From an uncultured Verrucomicrobiota bacterium (GTDB lineage: Bacteria > Verrucomicrobiota > Kiritimatiellia > CAJWTS01): a DNA stretch of 45,288 nt. The notes below the pieces were generated by a model, which did not search any database, was not told the DNA's origin, and saw only the letters and a program-made list of their open reading frames with translations. A program made the position numbers and the translations under genes. This document shows positions 33,526 to 40,334 of this stretch, in pieces (position 1 is the first letter of the stretch; every line of letters begins with the position of its first letter). Where the stretch lies: contig CAJWTS010000031.1 of NCBI GenBank assembly GCA_913047795.1, positions 1-45,288 on the forward strand, read 5' to 3'.

Positions 33526-35247
33526 CTATTCTCCACCGGTTACTTCCAGCGCCCGTTCCAGAGACGTGACGCCTTCGCGCACCTTGATCAGACCGGCCTG
33601 CTTAAGCGAGATCATGCCGTTCTTCGCGGCTTCGATGCGAAGTTCCGCGCCATCCGCACCACGCATGATCGCGTCGCGCATCACGGCATTAACCGGCAGA
33701 ACCTCCATCAATGCGCCGCGTCCCTTATATCCCATGTTGTTGCATTTGGGGCATCCAACACCTTCGTACACGGTTGCGTCATCGAAGAAATCGGGCTCAA
33801 TGTGATTGATCTCCAGCACTTCCTTCGATATTTCGATGGGTTTCTTGCAGACCGGACAGAGCTTGCGGAACAGGCGTTGCGCTTGCGCCAGGACAAGCGA
33901 TGACGAGAGCAGAAAGGGCTCGATGCCCATATCGGAGAGGCGTGTGCACGCGCCCGCGGCATCGTTGGTATGCAGCGTACTCAAGACAAGGTGACCGGTC
34001 AGCGCTGCCGAGACCGCAATCTCAGCGGTTTCATGGTCACGAATCTCGCCAACCATAACAACGTCCGGATCCTGGCGAAGGATGGACCGTAGGGCACCGG
34101 AAAAGGCCAGGCCAACCTTGGTGTTGATCTGCACCTGGTTGATCCCCTCCAGTTGATATTCGACAGGGTCTTCACACGTAACGATATTCACATCGGGCGT
34201 GTTGACCTGCTGGAGACAGGAGTACAACGTCGTCGTCTTACCGCTTCCCGTCGGGCCGGTGACCAGGATCATGCCGTGGGGCTGTTCGATGGCGTAATTC
34301 AAAGCCTTAAGCGCCACTTCGTCCAGGCCCAGCGCGTTGAGATTGGGCGCCAGGGATGTCTTGTCCAGTGTACGCATGACGGTTTTCTCGCCATGGACTG
34401 TAGGCAGGATACTCACGCGCAGATCAATCTCCTTGCCGAGTGCACGAATCTTGAAGCGTCCATCCTGCGGAATGCGTCGCTCCGCGATGTCCAAGTCCGA
34501 CATGATTTTGACGCGGGATATCACGGCGGACTGGAGTTTCTTCGGCGGTCCGGGGCGTTCGATCAGTGCACCATCAACGCGATAACGGAGACGAACCGAC
34601 CTCTCCATCGGCTCGATGTGAATATCGCTCGCGCCGGTTCGAATTGCCTCAACCAGCATCATATTGACCATACGAACGACCGGCGCCTCTTCAGCGCTCT
34701 CGAGCATCTGCTCGAGGCTTTCTTCGTCGCCGTCTTCCTGTCCCACCTCGACATCGCTATCAGCCGTCATCACCTCCTGCATGTCGATGCCCTCTGTCGC
34801 TTGCGCATATATTCGGCTGAGTGCGTCCGTGACATCCTGCTCCGACGCGACAAGGACAGTGATCTCGAGGCCCGTAATCGTCTGAAGCTCATCCATGGCG
34901 AGGATATCGAAGGGATCGGCAAGGGCCACGGTCAGCGTCTTGCCGGTCTTCGCGACAGGAACCATCTGGTGTTTCGTCAGGGTCTGTCGTGGTATCGAAT
35001 CGATCAAGAGCGAATCGGGCGCGAAATGCCTGAGCGTAATCGGGGGCATGCTCAGGTATTCGGACAACACGAGCGTCATGTCCTCGCTGCTAACATAACC
35101 CTTCTCGACGAGATGGCGTTCCAGGCGAACATTATTCGTCTGAGCCTCGTCCTTCGCTTCCCGCAGGCTCTCCGTGTTCATATACTGGTTTTGAACCAGT
35201 ATATCCGAGATTTTGCCTACGGACGTTTTGGATGTCTTAACTGCCAT
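33526..35247 (-). CDS. pilB: Type IV pilus assembly ATPase PilB
   Basis: 573 aa from the ATG at 35247; upstream in-frame codons cover the promoter and are non-coding. N-terminal GspE/MshEN-type domain ~1-150, then the motor core ~185-573: Walker A 'GPTGSGKTT' (331-339), Asp box 'CEDPVEYQ' (358-365), Walker B 'VVMVGEIRD' (396-404), His box 'STLHTNDA' (423-430) and the zinc tetracysteine motif C464-x2-C467...C499-x2-C502. This is the hexameric engine that drives pilus extension. It heads a pilB-pilC unit behind a sigma-54 promoter (35277-35292) and a 25-base palindrome. Confidence 0.96.
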   Translation of the reverse strand: MAVKTSKTSVGKISDILVQNQYMNTESLREAKDEAQTNNVRLERHLVEKGYVSSEDMTLVLSEYLSMPPITLRHFAPDSLLIDSIPRQTLTKHQMVPVAKTGKTLTVALADPFDILAMDELQTITGLEITVLVASEQDVTDALSRIYAQATEGIDMQEVMTADSDVEVGQEDGDEESLEQMLESAEEAPVVRMVNMMLVEAIRTGASDIHIEPMERSVRLRYRVDGALIERPGPPKKLQSAVISRVKIMSDLDIAERRIPQDGRFKIRALGKEIDLRVSILPTVHGEKTVMRTLDKTSLAPNLNALGLDEVALKALNYAIEQPHGMILVTGPTGSGKTTTLYSCLQQVNTPDVNIVTCEDPVEYQLEGINQVQINTKVGLAFSGALRSILRQDPDVVMVGEIRDHETAEIAVSAALTGHLVLSTLHTNDAAGACTRLSDMGIEPFLLSSSLVLAQAQRLFRKLCPVCKKPIEISKEVLEINHIEPDFFDDATVYEGVGCPKCNNMGYKGRGALMEVLPVNAVMRDAIMRGADGAELRIEAAKNGMISLKQAGLIKVREGVTSLERALEVTGGE

Positions 35248-35261
35248 GCCCTGCCGTCTTG

Positions 35262-35286
35262 CCGGACTGCTTTTAGAGCAGTCCGG
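35262..35286. repeat. Perfect 10-base-arm palindrome overlapping the pilB promoter
   Basis: On the minus strand: CCGGACTGCT, loop CTAAA, AGCAGTCCGG. The left arm contains the -12 element of the sigma-54 promoter, and the predicted transcription start falls near or inside the right arm. No T-tract follows, so it is not a terminator. A repressor or auxiliary protein site covering -18 to about +5 is a plausible reading. Confidence 0.6.
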
Positions 35287-35292
35287 ATGCCA
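35277..35292 (-). promoter_or_regulatory. Sigma-54 promoter of pilB-pilC
   Basis: Minus-strand TGGCATCCGGACTGCT: GG (35291-35290) and GC (35279-35278) separated by exactly 10 bases. It differs from the pilA element at only two positions. The start of transcription would be near 35266, about 20 bases before the pilB ATG. Confidence 0.8.
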
Positions 35293-35387
35293 TTGTACGC
35301 ATATCTGACGGCCACCGGTAATAATGGTCCAATAAACGCTAGGGAACAAGGCAGAATCCGCTGCACGAGGGAAATGTTACGACCACC

Positions 35388-35416
35388 TTGACGCACGCGA
35401 CGATTAGCATTAATAA
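35388..35416 (+). promoter_or_regulatory. Possible sigma-70 promoter for the TPR/MshEN gene
   Basis: TTGACG (35388-35393), a 17-base spacer and a weak TAATAA -10 (35411-35416), about 35 bases before the ATG at 35451. The -35 and spacing are good; the -10 is only half-matching, so confidence is limited. Confidence 0.4.
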
Positions 35417-35450
35417 GAATAGCGGTTGTTTTCGCGCAGCCGCATAGATT

Positions 35451-36344
35451 ATGGCAGACGAACAATTAGATGGCCCGGACGATGAAATTTGGAGCGCGAT
35501 CCTGGCCTGTGAACAGATCCTGGAGGCGATGCCCACCGATCGACGTTCGCTTAGTACACTGACGTACGCTTACGCGAAGATCGGCGATCAGGTTCAGGCC
35601 AAGGAATACATGCTCCGATTGGCCGACGCGGTCATCGAGGACGAGGACACCAAGATGGCGCTCGAACTACTGCCGAAGATGCGTGCCATCGCGCCGGATG
35701 AGGAGGTTAAGGACCGCCTCGTCAAACTGTCCGCCCTCAGCCCCGAAGACGGCGGCGAAGTGGTCGAGATTATGGATGACACTCTGGAGGCGGACGAACC
35801 CGCTCCCGATAAACCGGGCGCACCGTCCCCTGAGGCAAGCGCTGCCCGTGTCGTCGTCAATCTCACGGGTGAGTTGGCCTTTGCATGGAAGCTTCAGGAG
35901 GCCGAGGAGCTGACCAAAGACGAGTATTCCAGCGTGGTGCAGGATCTCACGGACCTGTCGTCGGGCGGCGATGCGACCGTCACCATTTCCGTCCTGCATG
36001 TCTTGAGCGATCGCGGCTTCAAAAACCTGGAACGTGTTCTTACGACGGCGGCACGGGACAGCGGCATGGCCAACATCGTGCTAACCAGTTTTCAACTAGT
36101 CCATGAAGCGGCCGAACTGCTTCCGCGGGAGTTCATGGTCCGGCGCGGGGCGATTCCCTACGAGTTTCTCGGGGACCACGTGCTCGTTGGGATTCTGAAT
36201 CCCTATGACGCAGATTTGCAGCGCGACGTGGAATCTCAACTGGGGCGGTCCTGCCACTTCTACCTCGTTAGCCCGGCCGATTTCGACGCGGCAATCGAGC
36301 GCATCGACCGGATGGATGACGAGGACGAGAAGAAATACGACTAG
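35451..36344 (+). CDS. Protein with TPR-like N-terminus and GspE-N/MshEN-like C-terminus
   Basis: 297 aa. Residues ~8-95 are helical with TPR spacing ('SLSTLTYAYAKIGDQVQAKEYMLRL'-region, then 'MALELLPKMRAIAPDEEVKDR'). A Pro/Ala/Glu linker at ~105-130 follows. Residues ~225-290 resemble the N-terminal domain of PilB/GspE ATPases: 'REFMVRRGAIPYEFLGDHVLVGILNPYDADLQRDVESQ', including the Arg-x-x-x-x-Pro/Gly and Leu-x-x-Asn/Asp-Pro pattern that in MshEN proteins binds cyclic di-GMP or partner proteins. No ATPase core is present. It is divergent from pilB and convergent with gspB, so a regulatory or docking role in pilus or secretion assembly is likely, but not demonstrated. Confidence 0.7.
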   Translation: MADEQLDGPDDEIWSAILACEQILEAMPTDRRSLSTLTYAYAKIGDQVQAKEYMLRLADAVIEDEDTKMALELLPKMRAIAPDEEVKDRLVKLSALSPEDGGEVVEIMDDTLEADEPAPDKPGAPSPEASAARVVVNLTGELAFAWKLQEAEELTKDEYSSVVQDLTDLSSGGDATVTISVLHVLSDRGFKNLERVLTTAARDSGMANIVLTSFQLVHEAAELLPREFMVRRGAIPYEFLGDHVLVGILNPYDADLQRDVESQLGRSCHFYLVSPADFDAAIERIDRMDDEDEKKYD

Positions 36345-36375
36345 GCAGGGGCTTGGCGCCGACCATCGGCGGCTA

Positions 36376-37209
36376 CTATCGCTCGATTATTCCGCCAACT
36401 TTCAAGAATCGCTTTTCGCCCTGGAACTCCAGTTGCACACCAGGTTTCGAAACCGAGATCAGGCGCACCCCTTCGATCTCGTCGTTAAAGACGACGAGAT
36501 CGCCGTTGATAATGGCAACGCCACCGTTGCGTTCCTCCACGACACCGGACAATGTCAATTTCGGCCATTTGAGGCGTGCCGATTTTAGAACAGGAGCCGC
36601 GGTCGCGACCGCGGGGGGAGGCGCAGTCGCTGCCGGGGCGGGGGTGCTTGCTGCCACGGGGGACACCTCATCCGGTGGGACCGATTCCGGCAGCTGTGAT
36701 TGTGCCGGATCGGCCTGCGAGGGCTTGGCGGTATCCGGTACCGTACTAGGTATCACCGCGTCGGACACGTCAACCTCGCCGCCAACCTTCGATACGGCAA
36801 ATATGCACAACCAGATCGCAAGACCCACGAGCAGGAGTAGTCCGCCGACCAGGAGGAGGACGGCGATAGCGGCCGGCGCCTTCCTCGATTTTTCCTCCTC
36901 CTCGGCATCCGGATCGGTCGTTACGTCGGGTTGATCATCCGGCGAAGGCACAGCCGACGGGGGTTCGGGCGTGGCCTCAATCGTCGGCGCCGACGCAGCG
37001 GGGGGCGCGGGAGTCGGGACCGGCGGGGTGGAAATCGGAACAGGCGCTCCGGCGGGCTCGTCGGGTGCTTCCGCACGGGGTTCGGGTGCTGGATCGACGG
37101 GCACCATGGCGATCGGCTTCGGTACGGGTGTATCTGCGGCACCGGCCTTTTTGTCGGGTTCGTTCGCGTCTTCTTCGCGGCGCCGTAATGCTTCAGATAT
37201 GAGGCTCAT
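36376..37209 (-). CDS. gspB: GspB-like general secretion / pilus accessory protein
   Basis: 277 aa. It starts 'MSLISEALRRREED', the short amphipathic N-terminus typical of GspB/PulB. A Pro/Ala/Thr-rich stretch (~27-100) is followed by a single membrane segment (~111-140), another Pro-rich stretch and a C-terminal GspB domain ('WPKLTLSGVVEERNGGVAIINGDLVVFNDEIEGVRLISV' region, ~213-275). GspA-GspB pairs help to insert or anchor the outer-membrane secretin through the peptidoglycan. The start overlaps the gspA stop by 4 bases. It ends 31 bases from the stop of the convergent gene. Confidence 0.85.
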   Translation of the reverse strand: MSLISEALRRREEDANEPDKKAGAADTPVPKPIAMVPVDPAPEPRAEAPDEPAGAPVPISTPPVPTPAPPAASAPTIEATPEPPSAVPSPDDQPDVTTDPDAEEEEKSRKAPAAIAVLLLVGGLLLLVGLAIWLCIFAVSKVGGEVDVSDAVIPSTVPDTAKPSQADPAQSQLPESVPPDEVSPVAASTPAPAATAPPPAVATAAPVLKSARLKWPKLTLSGVVEERNGGVAIINGDLVVFNDEIEGVRLISVSKPGVQLEFQGEKRFLKVGGIIER

Positions 37210-38015
37210 GAATCACCTTCCAGTTGATGCACGGCTTTGCGTACACAGCGCACGTCGATGTCATGTATCTGTGCCAGGTACCCGGCGAGAAGGGCGTTGT
37301 CGCAGACGGCGTTTACCGAGCGCGGACTGCCTTTTGAATAGCGGTAGACTTCTCGAACCGCTTTCGCGTCGAATCGGCACGAACCGTTTGACCCGGCGAC
37401 ATGCAGACGATGGTCGATGTACTTTCCCGTCTCACGCTCGGTCAATGGTTGCAGGTGATAGCGCACCGTAATTCGTTGGCGGAGTTGTCGCAGATCGGGG
37501 CGGGCCAGCCGCTTCTTCAATTCCGGCTGACCGCAAAGAACCATCTGGATCAATTTGTGCTGATCGGTTTCGAGATTCGAGAGAAGCCGAATCTGCTCCA
37601 TGAGGCCGGGCGATAGGTCCTGTGCCTCGTCGATAATCAGCGCAACGTTGATGCCTTGCGCGTACTTGCTCAACAGGAATTTATTCAACGCCTGTATATA
37701 GACAAGCCGATCGCGACCCTTAACGGCAATTCCGAAGTCGTCAAGGATCGCGCGCAACAACTGCGTCTCCGTAAGGGATGGATGCAGGATCAGGGCGGTC
37801 TCAACCTTGTCGCCAAGCTTGGCCAATACGGCCCGGCACAGGGTCGTCTTGCCCGTGCCAACTTCGCCGGTCAACTCGATGAATCCTTTCCGGTGGGTAA
37901 TCCCGTACATCAGGTGGTGGTAGGCCTCCTTGTGGTGCGGGGTGTAGAACAGAAAACGCGGATCGGGCGTAATGTTGAACGGATCTTCGTTAAGGCTATA
38001 GAATTCGTGATACAT
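37206..38015 (-). CDS. gspA: ExeA/GspA-family AAA ATPase
   Basis: 269 aa from the ATG at 38015 ('MYHEFYSLNEDPFNITPDPR'), the conserved start of ExeA-type ATPases. Walker A 'GEVGTGKTT' (50-58), Walker B 'ALIIDEAQDLS' (125-135), and sensor/arginine regions 'FVLCGQPEL'-like 'MVLCGQPELKKRL' and 'RITVRYHLQPL'. It lacks the C-terminal peptidoglycan-binding and membrane part of full-length ExeA (~500+ aa), so this is the short cytosolic form often found with pilus or exosortase/EPS genes. It works with GspB, encoded just downstream with a 4-base overlap. A sigma-54 promoter lies at 38069-38084. Confidence 0.88.
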   Translation of the reverse strand: MYHEFYSLNEDPFNITPDPRFLFYTPHHKEAYHHLMYGITHRKGFIELTGEVGTGKTTLCRAVLAKLGDKVETALILHPSLTETQLLRAILDDFGIAVKGRDRLVYIQALNKFLLSKYAQGINVALIIDEAQDLSPGLMEQIRLLSNLETDQHKLIQMVLCGQPELKKRLARPDLRQLRQRITVRYHLQPLTERETGKYIDHRLHVAGSNGSCRFDAKAVREVYRYSKGSPRSVNAVCDNALLAGYLAQIHDIDVRCVRKAVHQLEGDS

Positions 38016-38068
38016 ACCGTTCCCCGCTCGTGTGGAGGCCGCCATACGCTGTATTTAGAATAATAGGT

Positions 38069-38084
38069 AGCAGGACCGATGCCA
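38069..38084 (-). promoter_or_regulatory. Sigma-54 promoter of gspA-gspB
   Basis: Minus-strand TGGCATCGGTCCTGCT: GG (38083-38082) and GC (38071-38070) are separated by exactly 10 bases, with the same CTGCT -12 as pilA and pilB. The start would be near 38058, about 43 bases before the gspA ATG. Confidence 0.78.
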
Positions 38085-38137
38085 AGATCCAATCGGTGCG
38101 AGATGGGAGAATCTGAATCGCCCGGGCTTAAGGATCG

Positions 38138-39439
38138 CTACGAGCCGCCGCCGATGCGGGCGGGTGGCGGAAGATTCGCCCCCCACGCCGGTGTTCCCGC
38201 TTCCAGCCGGTAATCGCCTGCGCCGGCATCGACAAATGGGGGATCCATGGCGAGATTGTTGGTGTATGTCAGATCGTCTTGCAAGGGCAAGATCGAGTGC
38301 GTCACGGTCAAGACCCGCGCGTCCTTGCCGTACTTGAACGCGGAGGCGTTCCCGGCGAAGACGCACCGCTCAATCGTGGCGCCCCCGCCCGTATGCGCCG
38401 GTTCGTTAAAGCTGATAGCGGCAATCTTGTTACTGTAGAACGTGCAGTGGACCACGGTGACGTGCGAATCGTCCTTGGTCAGGATCCCATGATCGTTGAA
38501 TGCGAACACGTTGTTCGTGACGTGGACGCGGGAGTTGCGCCCGACAGAGATGGCGTTTGCCCACTTGTCGTGACCGCGCAGATTGAAGTTTACAAATGTG
38601 TTGCCCGCTACGTAGGCGTCGCAATAGTCGAGATCGAGACCGTCGTCCCCGCCGCCTAGAAAATGGTTTCCGACGAAGCGCGGAACGGGACCGGGCCGCG
38701 CGCAGAGCGAGAAATCGATGATGTCGCGGTAGCCCACGTTCGTATGGAAAACGTTGCTGGCGACGATCATGTGTCCGCCCTCGGGGATGCGTTTGCCGCG
38801 GATAAACTCGTACTCGCCGAGCGCCTCGAAGGTCGAATGGCTCAGGTGCAGGCTGGAATCCACGATCTGGACGACCGTGCATGCCATGTCTGCGAATCGA
38901 ACATCTTCGATCGCGACCACGGACCGTCGGATGTCGATCACCTGGGCGTCGGCACCGGCGTATTCGAACCGGGTATGTGCGATTCGGGCGCCTTGCGTCG
39001 CGCCGTAAATGGCGACTTGGCCCCACAGGGCTTCCGTGTCGGGGCGTCGCGTGAACAGGATGGGATCGGCGCACGTGCCGATTGCGTGTAATCCGCCGTA
39101 TACGATCAAGCCCGCGCGATGCCCGAACGTAACCGTGGTGCCCGGTTGGATACTGAGCACGGCGTCGTGCGGAACCACGACGCGATGATCGATTACGATT
39201 GTACCGGGTCCCCAACGCGTGTCGCTGCCGAGGATCACACATCGCGGTGAGCGCTTTTGCCAGCCGCAAATCAGACCGGCGGCCAGGATGAGGAGGATGA
39301 GCGGGGCCGTGAAGCGCCGCCGACCGGATGGAGGGGGCCGAGGGGTATGGGACTTGGAGGTCACAACAGGAAGTGATCGAAACGTTCTCCATAGTTTATC
39401 CCACCGGCATCCGGAAACGATCCTTTTTGTTCGAGGCAT
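38138..39439 (-). CDS. Right-handed parallel beta-helix exoprotein
   Basis: 433 aa. After a basic N-terminus a hydrophobic segment at ~46-60 ('APLILLILAAGLICGW') may be an anchor or late signal sequence. The rest (~70-420) is a repeating beta-helix: 'DAVLSIQPGTTVTFGHRAGLIVYGGLHAIGT', then many rungs with 'SNVFHTNVGYRDIID', 'GNHFLGGGDDGLDLDYCDAYVAGNTFVN' and 'HCTFYSNKIAAISFNEP' spacing (these segments are shown only in part). Such proteins are lyases, epimerases or surface structural proteins. The 'GGGDDGLDLDYCD' acidic loop could be a metal or sugar site, but no lyase catalytic set is certain. It is divergent from the LPS-kinase-like gene at 39486 across 46 bases, suggesting a shared envelope-glycan role. 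Confidence 0.75.
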   Translation of the reverse strand: MPRTKRIVSGCRWDKLWRTFRSLPVVTSKSHTPRPPPSGRRRFTAPLILLILAAGLICGWQKRSPRCVILGSDTRWGPGTIVIDHRVVVPHDAVLSIQPGTTVTFGHRAGLIVYGGLHAIGTCADPILFTRRPDTEALWGQVAIYGATQGARIAHTRFEYAGADAQVIDIRRSVVAIEDVRFADMACTVVQIVDSSLHLSHSTFEALGEYEFIRGKRIPEGGHMIVASNVFHTNVGYRDIIDFSLCARPGPVPRFVGNHFLGGGDDGLDLDYCDAYVAGNTFVNFNLRGHDKWANAISVGRNSRVHVTNNVFAFNDHGILTKDDSHVTVVHCTFYSNKIAAISFNEPAHTGGGATIERCVFAGNASAFKYGKDARVLTVTHSILPLQDDLTYTNNLAMDPPFVDAGAGDYRLEAGTPAWGANLPPPARIGGGS

Positions 39440-39485
39440 AGCTGTGTTACACGTTGATCATGCTTCCCGGCAAGGGGCGAACAAT

Positions 39486-40334
39486 ATGCGTACAGGCCTA
39501 CCTTCCGACTGGACAACGTTCAATCGACGTGTCCCTGGGACCGGACGTCGACTCCGGGTCCACTGTTCCCGGGACGACACACAATGGGCTGAACTCGCGC
39601 CGGCGTACTGGAACGATGCGCTGCCCGATATTCACCCGTTCAGGGAGTCGCGCGCAGCTAGGGTTCATCTCGGCCGCATCGCGACCGAGCCACTTTACTT
39701 CAAACGGTTTCTGAGCCGCGGCGCGAGCGATGTCCTGAAGCATTTCCTGCGGCCGTCGCGTGCCATGCGCGCGTGTATCGCCGGTGAGGCGCTGCGCGGC
39801 CTCGGGTTTCGCACGCCGGAACCGCGTTGTGTCATCGAAGCGCCGCACGCCGGAGCGGTTGTCGAGAGTGCTTTGATCACGCGCGCGATCGAGGACACAT
39901 TCAACCTGTATGACTGGTTCCATGAGGATTGCGGTGAGATTCAGGAAAAGCGAGACCTGCTGCATGCCTATGGAACCGAGATCGGCCGCATGCATGCCTG
40001 CGGTATTTTTCACGGCGACATGCGCAAGAGCAATGCGCTCTGTCACACGGGGGAGGGCCCCCGGCACTTCTACTGGCTCGACAACGAGCGCACCCGGGTC
40101 GGCCGCCTGTCGCAGCGGCGGCGAGTCAAGAACCTGGTGCAGGTAAATATGGAACGCGACGGAGTGACACGGACCGACCGTATGCGATTCTGGAAAGCTT
40201 ACGTCCCTGCCGCGGGAATCGACGTGGCACTTGCGCGCGCGCTCCGCCGTCGTGTGCTCGAGAAAACGCAAAAGCGCTGGCATCGCCTCGGGGCCCTGCC
40301 CTCTTCAGGGGGGACCGGGTTGGATGTCAATTGA
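39486..40334 (+). CDS. WaaP/Kdo-kinase-like lipopolysaccharide kinase
   Basis: 282 aa from the ATG at 39486; the upstream in-frame codons overlap the divergent gene and are non-coding. It has the RfaP/WaaP protein-kinase-like fold: ATP-contacting Lys in 'LYFKRFLSRG' (K73), catalytic loop 'IFHGDMRKSNALC' (H176-G-D, N183) and metal-binding 'YWLDNERTR' (Asp199). WaaP-type enzymes phosphorylate LPS core heptose; KdkA phosphorylates Kdo. The sugar substrate here is unknown. Its 3' end overlaps the convergent GH2-kinase fusion gene by 8 bases, and the fused kinase domain shares the same 'HGDM...N' and '(I/L)DNE' motifs, pointing to a common origin. Confidence 0.87.
   Translation: MRTGLPSDWTTFNRRVPGTGRRLRVHCSRDDTQWAELAPAYWNDALPDIHPFRESRAARVHLGRIATEPLYFKRFLSRGASDVLKHFLRPSRAMRACIAGEALRGLGFRTPEPRCVIEAPHAGAVVESALITRAIEDTFNLYDWFHEDCGEIQEKRDLLHAYGTEIGRMHACGIFHGDMRKSNALCHTGEGPRHFYWLDNERTRVGRLSQRRRVKNLVQVNMERDGVTRTDRMRFWKAYVPAAGIDVALARALRRRVLEKTQKRWHRLGALPSSGGTGLDVN

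Noticed and set aside
35325..35339. Plus-strand TGGTCC-N7-CGC as a sigma-54 promoter for the gene at 35451
   Set aside because: The -24 box departs from TGGCA and the -12 is ACGC; a sigma-70-like element lies closer to the gene.
36357..36371. CGCCGA-CCA-TCGGCG hairpin between convergent genes as a terminator
   Set aside because: The stem is short and no T-tract follows on either strand; too weak to call.
39219..39485. Upstream extension of the LPS-kinase-like gene
   Set aside because: The added codons overlap the divergent beta-helix gene and translate to non-conserved, Arg-rich sequence; ATG at 39486 gives the normal family length.
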